A stretch of DNA of 52,349 nucleotides, from the NCBI GenBank assembly GCA_030697825.1, contig JAUYOW010000067.1, forward strand, positions 1-52,349, written 5' to 3'. Of the stretch, positions 8,331 through 15,171 are shown one piece after another (position 1 is the stretch's first letter; each line of letters begins with the position of its first letter). Source of the DNA: Gemmatimonadales bacterium (GTDB lineage Bacteria; Gemmatimonadota; Gemmatimonadetes; Gemmatimonadales; JACORV01). The notes beneath the pieces are model-generated. The model saw only the letters and a program-made list of their open reading frames with translations. It had not been told where the DNA came from and ran no database searches. A program made the position numbers and the translations under genes.

Positions 8331-9223
8331 GTGGCGCGCGGGCGAAGTCCTCGCCGCTGGTGGACGTGCACGTCCACTTCCTACACGACCGCTGCGGCCG
8401 CGCTGACTGGGAGGCCCTGAACGCGCGCCGCCTCGAGGTCGGCGAGCGCATGGGGATCACGACGCATGTCGCCTCGATCCTCGGGACCTGGGGCCACACC
8501 TCGCCCACCTACTTCCCTTCGCCGGACGACGTGGCGTACGGCAACGGCGCGATGGCCCGCCTGATGGAGGCGCATCCCGACCGCATCCGGGGCTACGTCA
8601 CCGTGAACCCCAACTTCACCGACCACGCGCTAAGCCAGATCGAGAGGTGGCTCGACACGGGCATGATCGGCGTGAAGCTGGCCGCGAGCCGCCGTGCTTC
8701 AGACCCGCTGCTCGATCCTATCGCCGAGCTGGCCGCGGACCGGCGCGCCCCCGTGCTCCAACACATCTGGCAGCATCGGCGCGGCGAGGTGTCGAACCAG
8801 GAGATCTCCGACGCGCTGGACCTGCTGCAGCTGGCCGACCGTCATCCGAAGACCCAGTTCATCCTGGCGCACCTCGGCGGGGGAGGGGATTGGACGCATT
8901 CGGTGCGGGCACTCGTCGGCGTCACGAACATCTGGGTGGATCTGTCGGGGAGCGGTGTGGACCGGGGGATGCTCGAGCTGTGCCTGGAGTGCCTGGGCGT
9001 TTCACGCCTGTTGTGGGGGACCGACCTCACCATGGAGACGGGTTTGGCGAAGTTGCGCGCGCTCGAGGCGATGGGGTTGGCGAGGGAGGATATGGAGAGT
9101 GTGCGGTGGAGGAATGCTGAACGCCTATTTGGGGAGAAGGTGATTGGGGGAGTAAGGGGAGTAAGGGGAGTAAGGGGAGTAAGGGGAGTAAAGGGAGTAA
9201 GGGGAGAGAGGGGAGACAAGTGA
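8327..9223 (+). CDS. Amidohydrolase family 2 (TIM-barrel metal-dependent hydrolase)
   Basis: A 298-aa protein. The metal-binding HxH is present (LVDVHVHFLHD), as are downstream His/Asp ligands: LQHIWQHRRGE, FILAHLGGGGDW and RLLWGTDLTMET. This set fits the amidohydrolase_2 family, which hydrolyses amides or lactones or decarboxylates small acids in the cytosol. Start ATG 8327 overlaps the aminotransferase stop (ATGA). The C-terminal end (GGVRGVRGVRGVRG and on) is not barrel sequence. It is translated from a 9-bp tandem repeat that runs almost to the stop codon. The gene ends in a GTGA overlap with a second amidohydrolase-like gene, so the two products may work as a pair. Substrate unknown. Confidence 0.88.
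   Translation: MSGARAKSSPLVDVHVHFLHDRCGRADWEALNARRLEVGERMGITTHVASILGTWGHTSPTYFPSPDDVAYGNGAMARLMEAHPDRIRGYVTVNPNFTDHALSQIERWLDTGMIGVKLAASRRASDPLLDPIAELAADRRAPVLQHIWQHRRGEVSNQEISDALDLLQLADRHPKTQFILAHLGGGGDWTHSVRALVGVTNIWVDLSGSGVDRGMLELCLECLGVSRLLWGTDLTMETGLAKLRALEAMGLAREDMESVRWRNAERLFGEKVIGGVRGVRGVRGVRGVKGVRGERGDK
9151..9213 (+). repeat. In-frame 9-bp tandem repeat AGTAAGGGG (six copies plus a degenerate seventh)
   Basis: Five exact AGTAAGGGG units and one variant (AGTAAAGGG), followed by AGAGAGGGG, lie in the last 24 codons of the amidohydrolase gene and encode repeated Gly-Val-Arg. The unit length is a multiple of three, so copy-number change would keep the frame. The repeat reads AAGGGGAG again and again, a Shine-Dalgarno-like sequence, and stops 7 bp before the GTG start of the next gene. 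Confidence 0.95.
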
Positions 9224-9942
9224 GTGCGCTGGTAGACCACAACGCGATGATCGGGGCGTATCCGTTCCGCGCGCTGCCGGAGCCGACGCCGGCGCGGCTG
9301 CTCGCCGACATGGACCGGCTCGGCATCGCGCGGGCGTGGGTGGGGCACCTGCCGAGTCTCTGGTACCGCGACGTCGCGGCGGGGAACGACGAGCTGTTCG
9401 CAGCCCTCGCGCAGCATCGCGGCCGCCTGTTTCCGGTCCCCGCGATCAACCCTGTCCATCCGGGATGGGACCGCGAAGTGACGCGCGCCAGGAAGGAAGG
9501 GTGCCCCGCGGTGCGCACCTATCCGGCGCACTACGGCTTCGACGCGGGCGGTGACGCGATGCGGGACCTCGCATCGGCGTGCGCGGAGGCCGGACTGGAG
9601 CTGGTCCTCACGATGCGGATCGAGGACGGACGCCAGCGGCACCCGCTCGACGTGGCGCGCGACCTCATCGGCGCGGACGTGCGCGCCACGGTGCGCGCGC
9701 ACCCGAGGGTGAAGCTGCTCGTCACCTGCGCGGACCGCGGCGTGGTGGAGGAAGTGCACTTCGGCTCGACGCCGCCGGAGTCGGCGCGCATCAGGTGGGA
9801 CGTGAGCTGGATCTGGGGCCCGCCGGAGGATCACCTCGCGCACCTCTACCGTACGGTGGGCCGGGAACGCTTCGTCCTCGGCACCCACTTCCCGTTCCGG
9901 CTGCCCGAGGCGGCGCTGGCGAGGCTCGAGCTCTCCGGGTGA
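9220..9942 (+). CDS. Amidohydrolase-fold protein with degenerate metal site
   Basis: A 240-aa TIM-barrel-like protein related to amidohydrolase_2 by general pattern: VDHNAMIGAYPF at the N-terminus, FPVPAINPVHPGW, KLLVTCADRG, and RFVLGTHFPFRLP at the C-terminus. The first metal motif HxH has become HNA, the usual H-x-G block reads CAD, and the terminal GTD aspartate is His. The standard binuclear site is therefore probably lost or rebuilt. It could be a pseudoenzyme or partner of the preceding amidohydrolase, to which it is coupled by GTGA, or a mononuclear enzyme with other ligands. Last gene of the operon. The 271 bp that follow carry a promoter-like element and no gene. Confidence 0.75.
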   Translation: MSALVDHNAMIGAYPFRALPEPTPARLLADMDRLGIARAWVGHLPSLWYRDVAAGNDELFAALAQHRGRLFPVPAINPVHPGWDREVTRARKEGCPAVRTYPAHYGFDAGGDAMRDLASACAEAGLELVLTMRIEDGRQRHPLDVARDLIGADVRATVRAHPRVKLLVTCADRGVVEEVHFGSTPPESARIRWDVSWIWGPPEDHLAHLYRTVGRERFVLGTHFPFRLPEAALARLELSG

Positions 9943-10100
9943 GCACGCCGCGGTCAATGTGCTCGAAACCCGAGTCGGCGTCTCGGAAATGAAACAACCC
10001 TCGTGACGCGCATCACCTGATGACCGTACGCTCTGCCCGCGAACCGCCGCACAACGACGGACATGTGATTGGGTCACGCCGCCGCGCGTGATTCGTCGCA

Positions 10101-10129
10101 CTGCGACGACCCTCCCCGGCGGCTAGATT
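10101..10129 (+). promoter_or_regulatory. Predicted sigma70-type promoter for the 10214 lipoprotein gene
   Basis: The -10 hexamer TAGATT is at 10124-10129. A weak -35 (CTGCGA) sits 17 bp upstream. The implied leader is about 75 nt, and GGAGG lies just before the ATG at 10214. The rest of the gap 9943-10213 shows no open gene. Confidence 0.5.
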
Positions 10130-10213
10130 GTTCAGACTTCAAGCAACATCTGGGCGCCGCCCGGGTGTCGCCGAACGTGGACCAGGTGTCCACACACATT
10201 AGACGGAGGTCAG

Positions 10214-11002
10214 ATGAAGCTCCAAGCGAAGCGGATGGTGTTGGCGGGAATGCTCGTGACCATCGGGACCGTTGCCGCGTGCAGCGACTCCACCAGCCCG
10301 GCGGCCAGCGGGCAGACCGTGGGCCTGTCGTTCTCCGGCGTGAAGCCGCCGGGTGTGGGCGGGGCGATGTCGGTCGGCGGCGTGCTCGCCGACTCGATGA
10401 CCCTGACCGACGGCACGAACACGCTCGTCATCACTAGTGTCGAGGTCCTGCTGCGCGAGATCGAGCTGAAGCGCGCGAACACGGCGGACTGCGATTCCAC
10501 GGCGAACAGCGACGCCTGCGAGGAGTTCGAGGTGGGCGCGACCCTGGTGACCGTGCCGCTCGCGGCGGGAGCCGCCACAGAGGTCACGGTGGCGATCGAC
10601 TCGGGTACCTACACGGAGATCGAGTTCGACATCCACAAGCTCGGCGGCGACGCCGTTGACAACGCCTTCCTGGCCGCCAACCCGACGTGGCCGGCGAACA
10701 CGAGTATCCGCGTGACCGGGTCGTACAATGGGACGGCCTTCACGTTCACGACGTCGCTCGACATCGAACAGGAGATCCAGTTCGTGCCGCCGCTGGTGAT
10801 TGACGCGACCGGCTCGGCCACCAACGTGACCATCCGACTCGACGTCTCGACGTGGTTCCGCAACGGCGTGGGCGGGCCGCTGGTAGGCCCCGCCACGGCC
10901 AACCAGGGGGGAGCGAACCAAAGCCTGGTCGAGAACAACATCAAAAACTCGATCAAGGGGTTCGAAGATTCGGACAAGGACGGCGACGAGAGCGACGGCT
11001 AG
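10214..11002 (+). CDS. Secreted lipoprotein of unknown function
   Basis: A 262-aa protein not recognised as a known family. The ATG at 10214 follows GGAGG with 7-nt spacing. The signal ends in a lipobox (TVAAC, acylated Cys at residue 23), so it should be anchored at the outer or inner membrane. The mature part is beta-rich with repeated Thr/Val/Ile alternation, mentions no catalytic motif, and contains a possible disulfide pair (DCDSTANSDAC). The C-terminal tail is strongly acidic (FEDSDKDGDESDG), which could bind Ca2+. It resembles in style the single-domain lipoproteins that bind or coat extracellular material, but I assign no function. It is a single-gene unit with its own promoter and a strong terminator 31 bp past the stop. 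Confidence 0.8.
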   Translation: MKLQAKRMVLAGMLVTIGTVAACSDSTSPAASGQTVGLSFSGVKPPGVGGAMSVGGVLADSMTLTDGTNTLVITSVEVLLREIELKRANTADCDSTANSDACEEFEVGATLVTVPLAAGAATEVTVAIDSGTYTEIEFDIHKLGGDAVDNAFLAANPTWPANTSIRVTGSYNGTAFTFTTSLDIEQEIQFVPPLVIDATGSATNVTIRLDVSTWFRNGVGGPLVGPATANQGGANQSLVENNIKNSIKGFEDSDKDGDESDG

Positions 11003-11032
11003 CGCCGCCGCGTAGGCCCTCATAGCTTGCGG

Positions 11033-11069
11033 GCGCGCGTCCTCTTTCGGGACGCGCGCTTCGCTTTTT
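11033..11069 (+). terminator. Rho-independent terminator
   Basis: A perfect 10-bp stem (GCGCGCGTCC with GGACGCGCGC), a 7-nt loop, then TTCGCTTTTT. It closes the 10214 lipoprotein transcript. Confidence 0.85.
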
Positions 11070-11103
11070 CCGGTCAGAGAGCCCTAGCCACGCCCCGGCC
11101 CGC

Positions 11104-11133
11104 TTGGCGCCGCCGGCCGGTGCCCTGTACCTT
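11104..11133 (+). promoter_or_regulatory. Predicted promoter for the spermidine-synthase-like gene
   Basis: TTGGCG at 11104-11109, an 18-bp spacer, and TACCTT at 11128-11133. The coding ATG begins only 9 bp after the -10, so the transcript would be leaderless or nearly so. Confidence 0.5.
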
Positions 11134-11141
11134 CCGCGCCC

Positions 11142-13190
11142 ATGATTGCCGGCGCGCTGCGCGTGCCCGCTTCCCGAGCCAATGCTTTCCGCTTGGCTGG
11201 TACCAGCGGTCTGGTCCTCTTCCTCGAGCTGGCGTTCATCCGGTACGTGGCGGCCGAGGTCAAGTTCTTCTCGTACTACACGAACTTCGTAATCCTCGGC
11301 GCCTTCCTCGGCAGCGGGATCGGGCTGCTCGCGTGGCGACGGCTGCGCCACCTCGCGTCGGCGTGGCCGGCCTTCGCGGTCGCGCTGTTCGCCGCCGTGT
11401 CATTGCTCCGGGACGTGACGGTGAAAGTCCCGCGCGGTGAGTTTCTGTGGGGCATCTATGGCCAGCCCTCGCCGACGGCGGTGGCGCTGGGGCTCGCGCC
11501 CACCGTGCTCCTGGTCTTCACGGTGCTGGCGGCCGTCTTCGTCCCGCTCGGCGCGCGCCTGGGTCGCCTCTTCGGCGAGTTCCGGCCGCTGACCGCGTAC
11601 AGCCTGGACATCGGCGGGGCGCTCACTGGCGTCGCCGTCTTCGCCCTGATGAGCCGGGTCAGCCTGCCGCCCGTCGTGTGGTTCGGTGCGGCGTTCGCCG
11701 CCGAGTTTCTGCTGGGCGGGTCCGGGTGGCGGGGGCGCCTCGGAGCGTTGGCCGCGGCGGGCTTTGGCCTCGGCGTCGTGCTGGCTGGCGCCCGCCCCGA
11801 CGAGCGCTGGTCGCCGTACTACCGGATCGACGTGTACCCGGGCCCGGAGCCGGGCTACGAAATCGTCAACGTCAACGGCTCGCTGCACCAGTTCATCGTC
11901 GATTTCGCCGACAGCAGCCGCAGCCCGACGGTGCGCCGCGTGCTGCACGACTACCGGCTGCCCTATGACTTCGTCGAGCGCCTCGACACGGTGCTCGTCG
12001 TCGGGGCGGGGACGGGCAACGACATCGCGCTACTGCTCGCCATGGGGGCGAAGGCAATCGACGCCGTCGAGATCGACCCCGCGATCCTGACGCTCGGCCG
12101 CGCGCGCCACCGCGCCAGCCCGTACGCGGACCCGCGGGTGCGCGTGTTCGTCGACGACGCCAGGGCGTTCCTTCGAAAGACGCGGCGGCACTACTCGCTG
12201 ATCGTCTTCGGTACGTTGGACAGCCAGACATTGCTGTCGGGGCTCTCGTCGCTGCGCCTCGACAACTACGTCTACACCATGGAGGCAATGCAGGACGCCC
12301 GCGCGCGCCTGGAGCCCGGCGGCCGCTTGATCATGTACCAGATGGCCGGCTTCCGCTACATCGCCGCTCGGGTGTACCAGAACCTGTACTGGGCGTTCGG
12401 GGCACCGGCGCTGGCGATCCGTATCGAGCCGCCTGTTCTGTTCAACACGGTCTTCGTGGGGGGAATGCCGCGCGAGCACATCGCGGATTACAGGGTACCC
12501 AGCTGGCTGCTTGGTGAGACTCGCCTGCCCACCGACAACTGGCCGTACCTCTACCTCCGGCACCCGTCGGTCCCGGGCCACTACCTCTGGGCACTCGGCG
12601 GGGTGCTGGCCCTCGCGCTGGTGGGTGTGGCTGGCGCCGTCGGCGGGTGGCGCGGCGCGGGCAGCTTCGACGCGACGATGTTCTGCTTCGGGGCCGGCTT
12701 CCTGCTCCTGGAGACCAAGAGCGTCACCGAGATGGCGCTGTTGTTCGGCTCCACGTGGACGGTGAACGTGCTGGTATTCGCGTCGATCCTGTCAGTGGTC
12801 CTGGCGGCCAATGTCGCCGTGGCGCGAGGGTTCAGGCCTCAGCCGCGGGTCCTCTTCGCCGGACTGCTCGCCGCGCTGGCGCTCGGCGCTGTCCTCCCTG
12901 TGCGCTCGCTCGCCGGCCTGGGGCTGGTCGCCCAGTGGACGCTGGGGAGCCTGGTGGTGGCGCTCCCGATCCTCTTCGCCGCGCTGTTGTTCCCGCGGTT
13001 CTTCGCCCTGCGCCCCGACCCCGCCAGGGCCTTGGGCTGGAACGTCCTCGGGGCCATCGTGGGCGGGGTGCTGGAATACGGGTCCATGGTCGCCGGTATC
13101 AAGGTGCTCTACCTGCTGGCTGCGCTGACGTACGCGCTCGCGATCGTCGCGTCGCGGCGCGAAGGCGGGCGCGCGGCGGTGGCCGCCTGA
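11142..13190 (+). CDS. Membrane-embedded spermidine-synthase-like protein
   Basis: A 682-aa integral membrane protein with a methyltransferase-type Rossmann domain. Residues 15-215 hold about six membrane spans, starting with an FLELAFIRYV segment typical of the transmembrane spermidine-synthase-like family. Residues of about 225-420 hold the soluble domain, with a glycine-rich loop VLVVGAGTGNDIALLL near residue 285, an acidic strand end AVEIDPAIL, and VFVDDARAFLR. The C-terminal third returns to the membrane with FGAGFLLLETKSVTEMALLFG. Family members bind S-adenosylmethionine or its decarboxylated form. No speD or agmatinase gene lies nearby, so polyamine synthesis is not implied. It stands alone between a terminator and lgt. 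Confidence 0.82.
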   Translation: MIAGALRVPASRANAFRLAGTSGLVLFLELAFIRYVAAEVKFFSYYTNFVILGAFLGSGIGLLAWRRLRHLASAWPAFAVALFAAVSLLRDVTVKVPRGEFLWGIYGQPSPTAVALGLAPTVLLVFTVLAAVFVPLGARLGRLFGEFRPLTAYSLDIGGALTGVAVFALMSRVSLPPVVWFGAAFAAEFLLGGSGWRGRLGALAAAGFGLGVVLAGARPDERWSPYYRIDVYPGPEPGYEIVNVNGSLHQFIVDFADSSRSPTVRRVLHDYRLPYDFVERLDTVLVVGAGTGNDIALLLAMGAKAIDAVEIDPAILTLGRARHRASPYADPRVRVFVDDARAFLRKTRRHYSLIVFGTLDSQTLLSGLSSLRLDNYVYTMEAMQDARARLEPGGRLIMYQMAGFRYIAARVYQNLYWAFGAPALAIRIEPPVLFNTVFVGGMPREHIADYRVPSWLLGETRLPTDNWPYLYLRHPSVPGHYLWALGGVLALALVGVAGAVGGWRGAGSFDATMFCFGAGFLLLETKSVTEMALLFGSTWTVNVLVFASILSVVLAANVAVARGFRPQPRVLFAGLLAALALGAVLPVRSLAGLGLVAQWTLGSLVVALPILFAALLFPRFFALRPDPARALGWNVLGAIVGGVLEYGSMVAGIKVLYLLAALTYALAIVASRREGGRAAVAA

Positions 13191-13293
13191 GTACGATGGC
13201 GTCGACCGGCCTCACCGCCCGCCCTCGGGTAGCTCGCGCACACGCCTCCCCGGCACCGGGGGTGCGCGTCCGCGTTGGGAGGGTGCCTCGCGC

Positions 13294-14253
13294 GTGCTGT
13301 TCGCCGAACTGACGTTCCCCGGCTGGGACCCCGTCGCGCTGCACCTGGGTCCGGTGCAGGTCCGCTGGTACGGGCTCGGATACCTCGGCGGCTTCCTCCT
13401 CGGCGGGCTCGTACTCGACAAGCTCGCCCGCGACCGGTTCATCGCCCTAACCAAGAGCCACGTCAGCGACCTCATCGGCTGGCTGGTCGCCGGCGTGCTG
13501 CTCGGCGGGCGCATTGGTTACGCGCTCTTCTACGAACAGCGGTTGCTGACGCACCCCCTCGAGCTGCTGCGGATCTGGGAGGGCGGCCTCTCGTTCCACG
13601 GCGGGCTGCTCGGAGTGGTCGTGAGCTCGGCGCTCTTCGCGCGGCGCCGGGCCCACTCGTGGCGGCGTCTCGCCGACGCGCTCTGCCTCGCCGTCCCCTT
13701 CGGCATCTTCCTGGTGCGCTGCGCGAACTTCGTGAACGGGGAGCTGTACGGAAGGGTCGTGTCCGGGGCCGTTCCCTGGGCGATGCGCTTCCCGACCGAT
13801 CCCGTTGCCCTCGTCCTCTCGCCCGAGCTGGCGGCCGCGGGCTCGCTCCATTGGTACGATGCCTACGCCGCCCTGCGCGCGGGCGGCGGATGGGCGGCGC
13901 TCGCCTCAGACGTGCCGTTGCGGCACCCGTCGCAGTTGTACGAGGCGTTGCTCGAGGGGGTGCTGATCGGCATGGTCCTGTGGTCGATCTATCGGTGGCG
14001 CCGCGCCTGGACTCGGCGGCCCGGCGCCGTCACGGCCGTGTTCCTCTTCCTCTATGCGGCGGCCCGGTTCGCGGCCGAGTTCACTCGCCAGCCCGACGCG
14101 CAGTTCGCCAGCGCATCGAATCCGATGGGGCTCGTCCTTGGCCCGTTCTCGATGGGCCAGGTGCTCAGCCTCTTCGTCGCGCTGGGAGGCGCGCTGGTGC
14201 TCGGGTGGCCACGGCCCGTGGAACCCGCGACGCCGACTCCTCCGCCCTTGTGA
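13294..14253 (+). CDS. lgt: Phosphatidylglycerol:prolipoprotein diacylglyceryl transferase
   Basis: Inner-membrane enzyme of 319 aa that transfers diacylglycerol from phosphatidylglycerol to the lipobox cysteine, the first step of lipoprotein maturation. Seven membrane segments are visible. Diagnostic motifs are VRWYGLGYLGGF, LSFHGGLLGVVV (catalytic His region) and RCANFVNGELYGR, where the usual GN is AN. RHPSQLYEALLEG (essential Arg and Tyr) and FLYAAARFAAEFTRQPDAQ complete the family signature. Start GTG 13294 has GGGAGG 11 nt upstream. A housekeeping function consistent with the several lipoproteins in this window. Its stop codon lies inside the -35 region of the act promoter. Confidence 0.95.
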   Translation: MLFAELTFPGWDPVALHLGPVQVRWYGLGYLGGFLLGGLVLDKLARDRFIALTKSHVSDLIGWLVAGVLLGGRIGYALFYEQRLLTHPLELLRIWEGGLSFHGGLLGVVVSSALFARRRAHSWRRLADALCLAVPFGIFLVRCANFVNGELYGRVVSGAVPWAMRFPTDPVALVLSPELAAAGSLHWYDAYAALRAGGGWAALASDVPLRHPSQLYEALLEGVLIGMVLWSIYRWRRAWTRRPGAVTAVFLFLYAAARFAAEFTRQPDAQFASASNPMGLVLGPFSMGQVLSLFVALGGALVLGWPRPVEPATPTPPPL

Positions 14254-14276
14254 TTGCCCTGTGCCGCGGCTAGAAT
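14248..14276 (+). promoter_or_regulatory. Predicted promoter of the act operon
   Basis: TTGTGA (14248-14253), a 17-bp spacer and TAGAAT (14271-14276): the best match to a sigma70 promoter in the window. It lies 59 bp before the actA ATG. Confidence 0.7.
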
Positions 14277-14334
14277 TTTGCGGCTCCCCTGATCAACTGC
14301 GTCGCATGCACCAACCTCTCTGCGTAGGGATTGG

Positions 14335-14988
14335 ATGAAGCGTACTACAGCCATCATCGCCGGCGGGACGCTGCTCGGGATCGGGGCCGCTCTTGCCGGC
14401 GTTTCGATGGCCGGGGGTCAGGGCTCCCAGCAGACTGCGACACCAGCGCCGGGCTGGAGTTTCCCGCTCCTGCCCACTCACGGCAGCGGCTATTCCAGTC
14501 TCGACAGCGCGCAACCCGGCGGGCCCTGGCCGACGCTGCCCGGCCGGCTCCGCGGGCCGGAGCAGCCCCTCTTCTACCGCCACGACGTTCACGCCGGACA
14601 GTATCGCATCCCCTGCCTCTATTGCCACAACAACGCCGCCAACTCCTGGACGGCGAACATCCCGACGGTGAGCACCTGCATGGGGTGCCACCTCGTGATG
14701 TCCGCGCCCGACACCGCCGGCAACCCGAACGCCGACATCGCCAAGCTGCGCGACTTCGCCGGGCGCGGCGAACCGATACCGTGGGTGCGCGTCAACAAGA
14801 TCGCCGAGCACGCGCACTTCCCGCACATGCGTCACGTCAACGCCGGGCTGGCCTGCCAGTCCTGTCACGGTAACATCCAGCAGATGCCGCGGGTCTTCGC
14901 GGCCCAGAACGTGAACCAGATGGGGTGGTGCACGAACTGTCACATGCGGCGCGGCATCACGCGGGACTGTACGACATGCCACTTCTAG
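14335..14988 (+). CDS. actA: Alternative complex III pentaheme cytochrome c subunit ActA
   Basis: A 217-aa periplasmic multiheme cytochrome anchored by one N-terminal helix (AIIAGGTLLGIGAALAGVSM). Five CXXCH motifs bind c-type hemes: CLYCH, CMGCH, CQSCH, CTNCH and CTTCH. The last is three residues from the C-terminus. FYRHDVHAG and HFPHMRHVNAG supply distal His ligands. In alternative complex III this subunit receives electrons from the iron-sulfur protein ActB and passes them towards the monoheme ActE. It is the first gene of a complete actABCDEF operon under the promoter at 14248. The start ATG was chosen for the Lys-Arg plus helix pattern. Confidence 0.93.
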   Translation: MKRTTAIIAGGTLLGIGAALAGVSMAGGQGSQQTATPAPGWSFPLLPTHGSGYSSLDSAQPGGPWPTLPGRLRGPEQPLFYRHDVHAGQYRIPCLYCHNNAANSWTANIPTVSTCMGCHLVMSAPDTAGNPNADIAKLRDFAGRGEPIPWVRVNKIAEHAHFPHMRHVNAGLACQSCHGNIQQMPRVFAAQNVNQMGWCTNCHMRRGITRDCTTCHF

Positions 14989-14989
14989 G

Positions 14990-15128
14990 CCTTGGGGAGC
15001 GGTACCCGGGGGAGCGGTACCCATCCGTGCGGACGGCGGTCGCGGTGCGCTTCCAGCGCCACCCAGCGGCTCCCAAGGTACCGCTCCCCAAGGTACCGCT
15101 CCCTCTTCACCCAAAGGTACCGCTCCCC
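14990..15128. repeat. Cluster of inverted GGGGAGCGGTACC repeats between actA and actB
   Basis: Two copies of GGGGAGCGGTACC (within 14990-15006 and 15008-15022) face three copies of GGTACCGCTCCC (15077-15093, 15092-15103, 15116-15128). The outer pair CCTTGGGGAGCGGTACC and its exact reverse complement at 15077-15093 can form a 17-bp stem enclosing 70 nt. It fills most of an unusually long 183-bp spacer in an otherwise tight operon. No T-tract follows, so it is not a standard terminator. Confidence 0.9.
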
Positions 15129-15171
15129 GCTCCCCGCTCCCTCTCCGTTCACACTCCGACGCGCGGCCGCG

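Noticed and set aside
9151-9213. CRISPR array or phage-type repeat
   Set aside because: Units are 9 bp and contiguous with no spacers, and no cas genes occur in the window.
14990-15128. Rho-independent terminator ending actA
   Set aside because: The stems are strong but no T-tract follows, and actB to actF need transcription through this point.
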